The position numbers were made by a program, and so were the translations under genes. Positions 9,325-17,933 of a stretch of 56,789 nucleotides of DNA are shown here, piece after piece. The stretch spans positions 1-56,789 of the forward strand of contig NZ_SACS01000003.1 in assembly GCF_004005945.1 (NCBI RefSeq). Direction: 5' to 3'. How positions within the stretch are numbered: the stretch's first letter is position 1; each line of letters starts with the position of its first letter. Source of the stretch: Rheinheimera riviphila (GTDB lineage: Bacteria; Pseudomonadota; Gammaproteobacteria; Enterobacterales; Alteromonadaceae). The notes below the pieces were generated by a model. The model worked only from the letters and a program-made list of their open reading frames with translations, was not told where the DNA came from and did no database searches.

Positions 9325-11091
9325 ATGAGCCAATTTGCAATCAACTTGTTGTTTGTCGGCGGGTCGTTCGCGCTTTATATCGTGATCGCGATTTGGGCCA
9401 GAGCCGGCTCCACCAAAGAATTTTATGTCGCTGGCGGTGGCGTCCACCCGGTGATGAACGGGATGGCGACCGCCGCTGACTGGATGTCTGCAGCCTCTTT
9501 TATTTCAATGGCCGGCTTAATTTCCGTCGGCGGTTACGCCAACTCCACCTATTTAATGGGTTGGACCGGTGGTTATGTGTTACTCGCCATGCTATTAGCG
9601 CCTTATTTACGTAAATTCGGCAAATTCACCGTGCCCGATTTTATCGGCGACCGTTTTTACAGCTCAGGTGCCCGTTTAGTCGCTGTCGCTTGTTTAATTA
9701 TTGCTTCTGTTACTTACGTGATTGGCCAGATGACTGGTGCCGGCGTCGCGTTCTCGCGTTTCCTGGAAGTCAGCAGTGACGCCGGTTTAATTATTGCGGC
9801 GGTGATTGTGTTTATGTATGCCGTGCTTGGCGGCATGAAAGGTATTACCTACACCCAGGTCGCGCAGTATGTGGTGCTGATTGTTGCTTATACCATTCCG
9901 GCAGTGTTTATTTCGCTGCAACTGACTGACACCTTCTTACCACCGCTTGGTTTGTTCTCGGATCATGTGCAATCTGGCGTGCCATTACTGCAAAAGTTAG
10001 ATGAAGTGGTGCGTGAGCTGGGTTTTGTTGATTACACCGCTGATGTCGATAACAAACTGAATATGGTGTTGTTTACCTTGTCGCTGATGATTGGTACTGC
10101 CGGTTTACCGCATGTGATTATCCGGTTTTTCACCGTACCGAAAGTGGCGGATGCCCGTTGGTCTGCCGGTTGGGCGTTGGTGTTTATCGCTATTTTGTAT
10201 CTGACGGCACCTGCGGTTGCATCCATGGCCCGGTTAAACCTGATGACCACTATTTTCCCCAATGGCCCAACAGCTGATGCAGTCAAATATGAAGAACGGC
10301 CAGACTGGATTAAAAACTGGGAAAAAACCGGTTTAATCAAGCATGACGATCTCAATGGCGACGGTCGCATACAGTTGTATAACCACAGCCCGGCTTTTGC
10401 AGCAACCGCGACCGAGCGTGGCTGGAAAGGCAACGAGCTGGAAGTGAACAACGATATTCTGGTGCTGGCCAATCCGGAGATCGCCAATTTGCCAGGCTGG
10501 GTGGTTGGTTTAATCGCAGCTGGTGGTTTAGCGGCAGCGTTATCGACCGCGGCGGGTTTGTTGCTGGCGATATCGTCCGCCATCAGTCACGACTTAATTA
10601 AAGGCTCGATCAATCCGCATATCACGGAAAAACAGGAATTGCTTTATGCACGAATCTCGATGGGGCTGGCGATTGTCGTTGCGACCTGGCTGGGGATGGA
10701 TCCCCCCGGCTTTGCCGCGCAAACCGTAGCACTGGCGTTTGGCATCGCTGCAGCGTCTATATTTCCAGCTTTGATGATGGGGATTTTCTCCAAACGGGTG
10801 AATAGCAAAGGCGCTATTTGGGGGATGGTGGCAGGGATGGTGTTTACCTGTGTTTATATCTTCCTGTATCTGGGTTGGTTTTTTATTCCTGGCACTGCTT
10901 CGTTTGAAAACATACCGGAAAATTGGATCTTCGGGATTTCGCCGTTGTCGATTGGAGCCATTGGTGCGGCAATTAACTTTCTGGTGGCCTTTGGGGTGTC
11001 CGCTGTGACAGAGCAACCGCCAAAAGCAATTCAGGATCTGGTCGAAAGTGTACGCTTCCCGCGGGGTGCCGGCACTGCAGTTGATCACTAA
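9325..11091 (+). CDS. Sodium:solute symporter family protein, acetate-type
   Basis: A 588-residue inner-membrane transporter of the sodium:solute symporter family, of the kind that pairs with a DUF4212 subunit. About 13 helices are visible; the first reads INLLFVGGSFALYIVIAIWA and the core signature region WMSAASFISMAGLI follows near residue 52. A hydrophilic insertion at about residues 305-385 carries an EF-hand-like loop DLNGDGRIQLYN, a possible metal site between two helices. Acetate or a related monocarboxylate is the likely substrate because the operon shares a promoter motif with acs and faces crbS; this is not proven. The closest relatives in enterics would be ActP-like proteins. Confidence 0.9.
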   Translation: MSQFAINLLFVGGSFALYIVIAIWARAGSTKEFYVAGGGVHPVMNGMATAADWMSAASFISMAGLISVGGYANSTYLMGWTGGYVLLAMLLAPYLRKFGKFTVPDFIGDRFYSSGARLVAVACLIIASVTYVIGQMTGAGVAFSRFLEVSSDAGLIIAAVIVFMYAVLGGMKGITYTQVAQYVVLIVAYTIPAVFISLQLTDTFLPPLGLFSDHVQSGVPLLQKLDEVVRELGFVDYTADVDNKLNMVLFTLSLMIGTAGLPHVIIRFFTVPKVADARWSAGWALVFIAILYLTAPAVASMARLNLMTTIFPNGPTADAVKYEERPDWIKNWEKTGLIKHDDLNGDGRIQLYNHSPAFAATATERGWKGNELEVNNDILVLANPEIANLPGWVVGLIAAGGLAAALSTAAGLLLAISSAISHDLIKGSINPHITEKQELLYARISMGLAIVVATWLGMDPPGFAAQTVALAFGIAAASIFPALMMGIFSKRVNSKGAIWGMVAGMVFTCVYIFLYLGWFFIPGTASFENIPENWIFGISPLSIGAIGAAINFLVAFGVSAVTEQPPKAIQDLVESVRFPRGAGTAVDH

Positions 11092-11105
11092 CGAACGTCA
11101 GCAGC

Positions 11106-11133
11106 TGTAATCTGAGGCTTTGCTCAGGTTACA
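11106..11133. repeat. 11-bp stem hairpin downstream of symporter gene
   Basis: Arms TGTAATCTGAG (11106-11116) and CTCAGGTTACA (11123-11133) pair with one G-T wobble around the six-base loop GCTTTG. No T-run follows. It sits between the symporter stop and the terminator at 11151 and may protect the transcript 3' end. Confidence 0.6.
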
Positions 11134-11150
11134 ATCTGCCCTGTAGACTC

Positions 11151-11175
11151 ATGGGTCTTCACCGGCCCATTTTTT
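11151..11175 (+). terminator. Intrinsic terminator of the symporter operon
   Basis: ATGGGTC (11151-11157) pairs with GGCCCAT (11164-11170) with one wobble, loop TTCACC, followed directly by TTTTT. It lies 60 bases after the symporter stop codon. Confidence 0.65.
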
Positions 11176-11206
11176 CCGTCAGACGGTTAAAAGGATAACG
11201 AACACA

Positions 11207-11737
11207 ATGCTTTGGGAACTTCTGGCCACAATGATCGCCGGTGTTGGCGCTGCGGGGGGCGCCCTACTGTTACGTAAATTGAGCCGCCAACGCCTGCCTA
11301 AGTACTGGGTGCCGGTGTTTGCCGGTCTTGGCATGCTGACCTTTCAAATTCATGGTGAATACAACTGGTTCCGCCATCAAAGTGGTTTATTGCCGGAAGG
11401 TGTTACAGTGGTCCGTACTGTGGAAAGTTCCAGCTGGTGGCGTCCCTGGAGTTACCTCAAGCCACACACGCTGCAATTTGTTGCGATGGATAGTAAAAAC
11501 GCCAGTTCGAATCAGCACAATACCGACTTAGTGCTGGTTGATTTGTATTTTTTTGAACACCGTCAGCCTGCCAGGCGGATCAAGCAAGTAGTCCACTGCG
11601 CCTTGCAAAAGCGAGCTTTGTACAGCAACACACTGCCTCTGCCTAAACCTGGCGAAGCCGTTGATGACCGCTGGCAAGTATTAGCACCCGGCGATGTAGT
11701 GCTGTTGCAACTCTGTACACCAAGCCGTTCCGACTAA
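11207..11737 (+). CDS. Hypothetical inner-membrane protein
   Basis: A 176-residue protein I do not recognise. Residues ~3-22 are hydrophobic (ATMIAGVGAAGGALLL), a second hydrophobic stretch spans ~33-50, and a soluble C-terminal domain of about 120 residues follows, with aromatic-rich sequence around residues 78-96. No catalytic motif is apparent. It lies alone between two terminators, so it is a single transcription unit with its own start after an AAGGATAACG ribosome site. Codon use resembles the neighbours, so it appears to be a resident gene. Confidence 0.75.
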   Translation: MLWELLATMIAGVGAAGGALLLRKLSRQRLPKYWVPVFAGLGMLTFQIHGEYNWFRHQSGLLPEGVTVVRTVESSSWWRPWSYLKPHTLQFVAMDSKNASSNQHNTDLVLVDLYFFEHRQPARRIKQVVHCALQKRALYSNTLPLPKPGEAVDDRWQVLAPGDVVLLQLCTPSRSD

Positions 11738-11744
11738 ATAAAAA

Positions 11745-11766
11745 AACCCGCACAAAACGGCGGGTT
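11745..11766 (-). terminator. Intrinsic terminator of efp, probably bidirectional
   Basis: AACCCGC (11745-11751) pairs with GCGGGTT (11760-11766). On the minus strand the stem is followed by seven T, a strong terminator for efp; on the plus strand only CTTT follows, a weaker stop for the 11207 gene. Confidence 0.85.
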
Positions 11767-11784
11767 CTTTCAACTGGCGGCTAA

Positions 11785-12345
11785 TTACTTAGCACGGCCA
11801 CGGTATTCGTCAGTACGGGTATCGATTTCGATTTTGTCACCAGTTTCAACAAATGCTGGCACCATCAGTTCAAAACCGGTGTCCAGTTTAGCTGGCTTCA
11901 TCACTTTGCCTGAAGTATCACCACGGGCAGCAGGTTCTGAGTACACAACTTCACGAATAACGAATGGCGGCAGGTCAACAGAGATTGCACGCTCACCGTA
12001 GAAAACAACTGAACACTGCATATCCGGAACCAGATATTTCAGCGCTTCGGTCATGTTTTCAGCTTCGATTTCGTATTGATTGTATTCAGCATCCATGAAT
12101 ACATACATTGGATCAGCGAAGTAAGAATAAGTCACTTCTTTGGTATCAAGCATCACTTGTTCAAACTTGTCGTCAGCGCGGTAAACAGTCTCTAAACCGC
12201 CACCGGTCAACAGACCTTTCATTTTCATTTTAACAACAGCAGCATTACGGCCAGATTTGTTGAATTCAGCTTTCTGAACAACCATTGGCTCGTTGTTGAC
12301 CATGATCACCTGGCCAGCGCGTACTTCTTGAGCAGTCTTCATCAT
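11785..12345 (-). CDS. efp: Translation elongation factor P
   Basis: EF-P relieves ribosomes stalled at polyproline stretches. The protein of 185-186 residues has the three OB-like domains; domain I loop reads NKSGRNAA and domain III ends [12 protein letters not shown]. The tip residue is arginine: Arg33 counted from the first ATG, Arg32 if the second adjacent ATG is used, which is the number in species that modify it with rhamnose. The gene for the modifying enzyme EarP lies 18 bases upstream on the same strand. EF-P proteins with lysine at this place use EpmA/EpmB instead, so the Arg and earP agree with each other. A strong terminator follows. Confidence 0.97.
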   Translation of the reverse strand: MMKTAQEVRAGQVIMVNNEPMVVQKAEFNKSGRNAAVVKMKMKGLLTGGGLETVYRADDKFEQVMLDTKEVTYSYFADPMYVFMDAEYNQYEIEAENMTEALKYLVPDMQCSVVFYGERAISVDLPPFVIREVVYSEPAARGDTSGKVMKPAKLDTGFELMVPAFVETGDKIEIDTRTDEYRGRAK

Positions 12346-12363
12346 AATTGAAATATCTTCTTG

Positions 12364-13539
12364 TTAGGAAAAATTGCGGGGCATTATAAATTTATTTTCA
12401 GCAAAACGCACGAGGTTGGTAACAAGATCTTGCTGTAATAGCAAAAACTGCTGCCATTGCCGCTGGTGCTCGGTAATTTCTTTCATATTTTCAATCAATA
12501 ACGGCATTAGCTCTGCAAGCGATTGTTCTAAATCCCAGCGGATATGCAGTTGCCGGATGAGTTCGGAAATTGCGGCTGGCGCCGCTTGCAGATATTTATC
12601 CAAAAATGCCTGCAATTTCACCTGATGGGCTTGTTCTTGCTGGCGATAAATTTGCCAAATCATTGGCTTACCCGCCCAGTGCGCCCGGATCACCGAATCT
12701 TCACCCCGCACAAAATTGAGATCACAAGCCGCCAGCAGGTAGTCATAGTGCGGTTGTGGCATAAATGGCAGGAGTTCAAGCCGTAGCCTATTAATTGTGA
12801 TTGATGTCTGGGTGGCAAGTTCTGGCCAGATCTGCCGCAGCTGCTGCGCAACCACACCTTCTGGCACTAACAGCAACACCGACTGCGGTAACTGCTGCAG
12901 TTGTCCGACAAAATCAGCAATCGCTTGCTGCTGATAACAAAACAGTGAAATTTTTAGTTGATACTGCATGGCATCAACAACTCCGGCCTGAGCCCAGAAT
13001 TGCTGCTGCGCCGGTACATCCTGACTAAAGGTTTGCAAATTCTCAACCAAGCCTTTTTCACGTAATAATCCGCCAGTTTGTGTGGTAAAACCTGGGAAAA
13101 AGAAATACTTAGCCAAGTTAAGCCCTGCTTGTGGTGAGGCCAGAGAATGGCAGCCATGCACCCAATCTTCGGCCGATAAATACTCCAGATTCAACCAGAT
13201 AGCATCTGGGCGCAGCGCTGAAAACTGCGACAGGTAAGAAGTTGGCACCGAGCAAGCCAGCGCCTCAATGAGCAGATCCGGAAATTCATCGGCGGTCAGT
13301 GCTGGAAATTCAGCCTGCCATAATCTGATCAGCACACCAAACTGCTGCTGCTGTGCCGACTGCGGATTAATCTCTGGGCAAATGCGTTGAAAACTTTGTA
13401 AATCATCGACCCAGAGCGTCACTGCAATATTATGTTCAGCTGCCATTTGCCTGGACAATCGCCAGCAAATACCAATATCACCGAAATTATCAATGACGGT
13501 ACAAAATACGTCACAACGTTTAATAGTCCGCACGGACAT
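12364..13539 (-). CDS. earP: EF-P arginine rhamnosyltransferase EarP
   Basis: A 391-residue GT-B type glycosyltransferase (DUF2331 family) that transfers rhamnose from dTDP-rhamnose to the arginine of EF-P. The N-terminal nucleotide-sugar enzyme motif DNFGDIG carries the two conserved aspartates at residues 17 and 21, and the C-terminal half has RGEDSVIRAHWAGKP with the conserved acidic pair for the donor sugar. The open frame extends 84 codons further upstream, but that part overlaps the preceding gene antisense-like in another frame; the ATG at 13539 has GGAG nine bases upstream and begins just before the family's first strand. It is followed by efp after 18 bases, a conserved pairing. Confidence 0.93.
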   Translation of the reverse strand: MSVRTIKRCDVFCTVIDNFGDIGICWRLSRQMAAEHNIAVTLWVDDLQSFQRICPEINPQSAQQQQFGVLIRLWQAEFPALTADEFPDLLIEALACSVPTSYLSQFSALRPDAIWLNLEYLSAEDWVHGCHSLASPQAGLNLAKYFFFPGFTTQTGGLLREKGLVENLQTFSQDVPAQQQFWAQAGVVDAMQYQLKISLFCYQQQAIADFVGQLQQLPQSVLLLVPEGVVAQQLRQIWPELATQTSITINRLRLELLPFMPQPHYDYLLAACDLNFVRGEDSVIRAHWAGKPMIWQIYRQQEQAHQVKLQAFLDKYLQAAPAAISELIRQLHIRWDLEQSLAELMPLLIENMKEITEHQRQWQQFLLLQQDLVTNLVRFAENKFIMPRNFS

Positions 13540-13583
13540 AGATGTTCTCCAAAGCGCATACCACAGATGCTTTGCTTGATATT

Positions 13584-13967
13584 TTAACCAAATGAACGCC
13601 AGACGATACCGACCAATTTCAGACTGATCAGCAAAGAGCCCACGAATAACAACAAGATCAAACTGGCGGTACCGTGTAATTTCAGGTAAAACCAGTAAAA
13701 TTTGAGTTTCATCCTCCAGCCAGCCCCTGCCGGTAACAACGGCGGTTGAAAAACAAAAATCAGCCGGATAAAGATCCAGATCAACATCCATAAAGACAGC
13801 AGCAACGGCAGCAATAACTCACCGCCACCACGGTGTTCGGCAAACAACCAGTAACCAGTCCATCCGCCGCAGCCAACAAGCAAAACCCACAACCACACAA
13901 GCGCAGGATAACGACTGCCAGCAATCCTCGTTAACTGGGTAATGTAACTGCAATACCAGCGCTTCAT
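13584..13967 (-). CDS. Hypothetical three-helix membrane protein
   Basis: A 127-residue inner-membrane protein with three hydrophobic helices: residues ~22-44, ~50-72 and ~98-124, the last one close to the C-terminus. No known family was recognised. The start at 13967 is chosen because its ATG overlaps the stop of the upstream gene as ATGA, a typical coupling arrangement; an ATG eight codons earlier is possible. It sits between an unknown soluble protein and earP, all on the same strand. Confidence 0.7.
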   Translation of the reverse strand: MKRWYCSYITQLTRIAGSRYPALVWLWVLLVGCGGWTGYWLFAEHRGGGELLLPLLLSLWMLIWIFIRLIFVFQPPLLPAGAGWRMKLKFYWFYLKLHGTASLILLLFVGSLLISLKLVGIVWRSFG

Positions 13968-14500
13968 GTCGTCGGCAACGCTTGTTGCCATAATTCAACC
14001 GGAAACAACGGTAAGATCCCTGAGAGGCCAGCCATATCCCCCACCAACCAGATTTGCTCAAACGGATGCTGACCTGGTAACAACAGTCGCGGGCGATATT
14101 GCTGCAGATCCTGACAACGCCACAGTGGGTTGGCATTACGGATCACCAGCCAGACGCGCTGACTGTCATATTTTTTCTGACCTTTTTGGGCGATCAGTCG
14201 GTTTAGCGCCTCAAGCAGCCGGTCTTCCGCCGGTACTTGTTGCAAGGCCAATAATTGTTGATGCGTTTGTAAGGATAAAGAACGTCCGAGAATATGCATG
14301 GCTTCGGCTTCACTTCCATACAAATGGGCGATTTCTAAATCCAGACGTTGCGCTTGCAGATAACAGGAAACATCAGGTTTAGCCGGCTCATTGTGCCAGA
14401 TATGGCGCATCCGCAATCCAAACTGCTGTTCATACAGGCGCATAAAGAGCCGGGCAGCATCGTGTTCAAGATTTATTTTTTCCAGTTGTTGCTCACGCAT
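13964..14500 (-). CDS. Hypothetical protein
   Basis: A 178-residue soluble protein, rich in Leu and Gln, without signal peptide. I do not recognise the family. The segment KPDVSCYLQAQRLDLEIAHLYG has the spacing of an acidic motif (PD then an acidic residue) seen in PD-(D/E)XK nuclease folds, but the terminal lysine is absent, so this is only a hint. Its stop overlaps the start of the membrane protein gene as ATGA. The two genes appear co-translated and may be co-transcribed with earP-efp. Confidence 0.65.
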   Translation of the reverse strand: MREQQLEKINLEHDAARLFMRLYEQQFGLRMRHIWHNEPAKPDVSCYLQAQRLDLEIAHLYGSEAEAMHILGRSLSLQTHQQLLALQQVPAEDRLLEALNRLIAQKGQKKYDSQRVWLVIRNANPLWRCQDLQQYRPRLLLPGQHPFEQIWLVGDMAGLSGILPLFPVELWQQALPTT

Positions 14501-14638
14501 GATCCGGACTCGCCCTTCTGCTGGAAATAATTAATAAAATCCTCGCTATATTATCGCAAGCAGCTATAAAAAATAAGACTTCCCAGCTTTAGTGTCGGTG
14601 GCAACATCGGCAAATGTCCGGATAAGGCGACCCAGTAA

Positions 14639-15955
14639 GTGACGCAACCCAGTATTCTGACGCCAAAACACCAAACAGATTTACCCGATTCACTGGTCGT
14701 CAGACTCACACGGCTGAATAACGGCATTCTGGCACTGACGCTCACCTTTACTTTCACCGCGATGGCCGCCACCTTTTGGTTCGGCTCTATTTCCCATCAA
14801 CAACACAATGCGCTGGCCAGTGCGCAAGTGCTGGCCAGCAGTATTGCACCGGCGTTGATCTTCAGTGATCCAAAATCGGCGCAACTTGAATTGCAAACCT
14901 TTAGCCGCGCCACTGATGTGCTGGCGGTACAGGTGTTGCACATGTCACAAGTGTCGCCAGGTGAAACAACAATTTTTGTCCAGTGGCAACAGCCAGAATG
15001 GAAGAAAACGTTGACACCACCCACCATCTGGCCGCAACAAGCAAATGTGGTGTCGGGCTGGCAGCAATATCAAATCCAGATGCCGATTATGTTTAAACAG
15101 GAACAAGTCGGGCTGTTACTGGTACAACAAAGTCTGAAAAGTTTACAGCAGCAGGTGATGGCGCTAATCGCGTTGATGGGGCTCATTACATTATTGATGC
15201 TGGCACTGGCCAGCAGAGGTTTGCGCCTGGTGCAACAGCGCGCGTTGTCGCCGATTATTGAGCTCTCAGCGCTGGCAGAACAGGCTGCTCGGGACAATGA
15301 CTACAGTGTACGGGGCATTGTCAGACGCCATGATGAAGTTGGCCGGCTGACCGAGCGGATCAACGAATTATTTACCCAGGTCGCGGCCAATCAGTTTTGG
15401 CTGAAACAACAACTGGCCGACGAGCGTCAAACCGGACAGCAATTAAAACAACTGGCCCATCATGACAGTCTGACCGGCTTGCCCAACCGATTGTACTTCC
15501 AGCAACAATTATCCGCGACCCTGCAACTGACACTACAACAGCACAAAACGATGGCGTTGATGTTTATCGATTTAGATAACTTCAAAACTGTAAACGATAG
15601 TTTCGGCCACGATTATGGCGATGAAGTCCTGCAACTGGTGTCAGCACGAATGCAGCAGGTGCTGCGCGGCCAGGATTTATTATGCCGGCTGGGAGGTGAT
15701 GAATTTGCCGTGCTGCTGAGCGAACTGAACGATATCCGCCATGCTGAATCGCTGGCCGAACGGCTGATTGCCGCCGTGCGTTTACCAATGGTGATCCGGG
15801 AGCATCTGATGCCGGTCGGTGCCACTATTGGCCTGGCGTTCTGCCCGTTGGATGCCAGCGAGCCTGCCACCTTATTGCAAAAAGCGGATGAAGCCATGTA
15901 TGCCGCAAAACGCGCTGGCAAGAATACCTTTCGCCGGGTGCAACATGCGCCATAG
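14639..15955 (+). CDS. Membrane diguanylate cyclase (CHASE8-HAMP-GGDEF), YfiN-like
   Basis: A 438-residue inner-membrane enzyme predicted to make c-di-GMP from two GTP. A membrane helix at about residues 28-52, a periplasmic CHASE8-like domain (~55-160), a second helix (~165-190), HAMP (~195-250), and a GGDEF domain. The active motif GGDEF is intact at residues 352-356, and the product-inhibition site RGQD at 343-346 lies exactly five residues upstream. Start is GTG at 14639 with AAGG twelve bases upstream; a later start would cut the first helix. The gene overlaps the following TonB receptor by 11 bases, and a YfiR-like periplasmic protein follows. YfiN of Pseudomonas has this layout and is repressed by YfiR in the periplasm. 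Confidence 0.9.
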   Translation: MTQPSILTPKHQTDLPDSLVVRLTRLNNGILALTLTFTFTAMAATFWFGSISHQQHNALASAQVLASSIAPALIFSDPKSAQLELQTFSRATDVLAVQVLHMSQVSPGETTIFVQWQQPEWKKTLTPPTIWPQQANVVSGWQQYQIQMPIMFKQEQVGLLLVQQSLKSLQQQVMALIALMGLITLLMLALASRGLRLVQQRALSPIIELSALAEQAARDNDYSVRGIVRRHDEVGRLTERINELFTQVAANQFWLKQQLADERQTGQQLKQLAHHDSLTGLPNRLYFQQQLSATLQLTLQQHKTMALMFIDLDNFKTVNDSFGHDYGDEVLQLVSARMQQVLRGQDLLCRLGGDEFAVLLSELNDIRHAESLAERLIAAVRLPMVIREHLMPVGATIGLAFCPLDASEPATLLQKADEAMYAAKRAGKNTFRRVQHAP

Positions 15956-17933
15956 AGCCTGGTTACTGCTCTGTCTGTGTTATTGCGGCTCGGTTCTAGC
16001 GCAGCAGCAATATCAACAACAGCTGCAACAGACGACTTCACAAATAGCCGAGCCTAGCTTGGAAGAGTTGCTGCGAACGCCGTTAAACGCCGTGCCGCGG
16101 GATGTGGAAATCACCACGGCGAGCCGTACCCAACAAAGCGCCGACACTGCACCGGCCATCACATATCTGGTCACCAGTCAGGATATCCGGCTCTTCCAGT
16201 TACGCACGCTGGCAGAAGTGCTGCAGCTGATGCCGGGAATTCAGATCAGCAGTGATGGCGGATTTCATTACATCGGCGTACGCGGTTTAGGCCGGCATGC
16301 CGATTTTAATTCGAGGCTGTTGTTTTTAATCGATGGTGTACGTGCCAACGACAACATTGGCGATGCCATGCTGGTCGGGACGGATGCCATTGTTGATGTG
16401 GAGTCGATTGAACGGGTGGAGTTTACCCCAGGGCCAGGCTCTGCCCTTTATGGCAACAACGCCTTTTTTGGGGTGTTAAACATCGTGACTAAGGGCGTCA
16501 GCCGGTTACATGGAGTGGCACTGTCGATCCAACTCGACAGTTTACAGCAGCAACAACTGAGACTGAACTTTGCACACCGTGAACAAGCAAGTTGGGAAAG
16601 TTGGTTGAGTGCCAGTATCAATGAGCGGCCGAATATACCGCTGACTTACCCGGCTCCCGACCAATTCACCGACTTGCTCCAATCGCAAAACCACGAAGAT
16701 TTTTATCGGCTGCAAGGCGGATTTAAAAGTTCAGGCTGGTTATGGCAAGGGGCATATAATCAGCGAAAATTGACCATACCGATTGGGCTGAGTGAGCCGT
16801 TCACACCAGAGGTGAGCGATATTTCTGAACGAAATTACCGGTACCGGATCAGTAAAAAATTTGTATTCTCGACCGAGTGGGAGCTCGACGCCAAACTGAG
16901 CCAAAGTGGACTTGGTTTTCAACGGTTAGAACCTTATCAGGATCCAAGGTTACAGCGGTTTGTCGCGGAAACCAGGATGGACGGTCGCTGGCGGCATATT
17001 GAACTCCAACTGGCCAATCGTAGTTTTGCCAGTCATCTGCTGCTGGCTGGATTCGAGCATCAACAGGATTTACTGCAACAAATTACCATCGGCGATGCAG
17101 GTTTCCCGCCAGCATTTACCTTTATCGGCAACAATCATCGAACCGGTATTTTCTTACAGGATCTATGGCAAATACTGCCAGAGCATACGCTGGTGCTGGG
17201 CGCGCGCTTTGATGACAGCGAAACCGGCCCAGCCATCACCACGCCCAGAGTGGCCTGGATTTGGCAAACCACCGCCGATATGACGCTAAAATTGATGCAC
17301 GGCAGCGCGTTTCGGGTTGCTAATCTGAATGAATTCAGCACCAATGCCCTCACTATCCACCCTATCCCTTCCGAAGAAAAAATCGAAACAACTGAGCTTG
17401 CCTGGCAACATTATCTGACGTCGCAGCTGCAGTATCGGCTGGCATTTTTTCAATCAAACATCACGGATTTAATTGAAATTGACCCTTTTATCGGCGCGTT
17501 TATCAACGGCAGCGCCTTACGCAGTCATGGTCTGGATGCCGGCATTGAATATCGGGGACGTCAGCAGCAACAATTCCGGCTGAATTGGTCCTGGCAGAAC
17601 ACCCGTTATCAGCAACAAACGAAGCTACTGGAAAATTCGCCGTCACATCTGCTGAATATTCTCTACAATCAACCCCTTTTTAATCCGGACTTTATTTTTA
17701 GCTGGCAAACCAGAGCCGTCAGTCAACGCGAAACCTTACTGGAGAGGCTGCCAGGCTACGTGCTACACAATGCCAATATCCTGTGGCAACTGTCGGACGA
17801 ATTGGAACTCAGTTTTGGCATTCATAACCTGACCCAGACCCGATATTATGATCAACCAAGCCTAACTGCGCCACCGATCCAAAACTTCGATAGGACAGTC
17901 CGTATCGCGCTGCAATGGAGACTGCACCGATGA
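15945..17933 (+). CDS. TonB-dependent outer-membrane receptor in c-di-GMP operon
   Basis: A 662-residue outer-membrane receptor. The start at 15945 begins a clean signal peptide (MRHRAWLLLCLCYCGSVLAQ); the open frame reaches further back but inside the cyclase gene. The plug domain holds LAEVLQLMPGIQISSDGG and VRGLGRHADFNSRLLFLIDG; the barrel ends with a short strand finishing in IALQWRLHR. Ligand is unknown; the small size (~640 mature residues) is like colicin/vitamin or haem-type receptors. It overlaps the diguanylate cyclase before it (11 bases) and the YfiR-like gene after it (ATGA), so the three proteins are made in step. A role linking ligand presence to the cyclase is inferred. Confidence 0.9.
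   Translation: MRHRAWLLLCLCYCGSVLAQQQYQQQLQQTTSQIAEPSLEELLRTPLNAVPRDVEITTASRTQQSADTAPAITYLVTSQDIRLFQLRTLAEVLQLMPGIQISSDGGFHYIGVRGLGRHADFNSRLLFLIDGVRANDNIGDAMLVGTDAIVDVESIERVEFTPGPGSALYGNNAFFGVLNIVTKGVSRLHGVALSIQLDSLQQQQLRLNFAHREQASWESWLSASINERPNIPLTYPAPDQFTDLLQSQNHEDFYRLQGGFKSSGWLWQGAYNQRKLTIPIGLSEPFTPEVSDISERNYRYRISKKFVFSTEWELDAKLSQSGLGFQRLEPYQDPRLQRFVAETRMDGRWRHIELQLANRSFASHLLLAGFEHQQDLLQQITIGDAGFPPAFTFIGNNHRTGIFLQDLWQILPEHTLVLGARFDDSETGPAITTPRVAWIWQTTADMTLKLMHGSAFRVANLNEFSTNALTIHPIPSEEKIETTELAWQHYLTSQLQYRLAFFQSNITDLIEIDPFIGAFINGSALRSHGLDAGIEYRGRQQQQFRLNWSWQNTRYQQQTKLLENSPSHLLNILYNQPLFNPDFIFSWQTRAVSQRETLLERLPGYVLHNANILWQLSDELELSFGIHNLTQTRYYDQPSLTAPPIQNFDRTVRIALQWRLHR

Noticed and set aside
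10032..11088. Two minus-strand frames of 183 and 164 residues
   Set aside because: They are antisense to the symporter gene and have no support.
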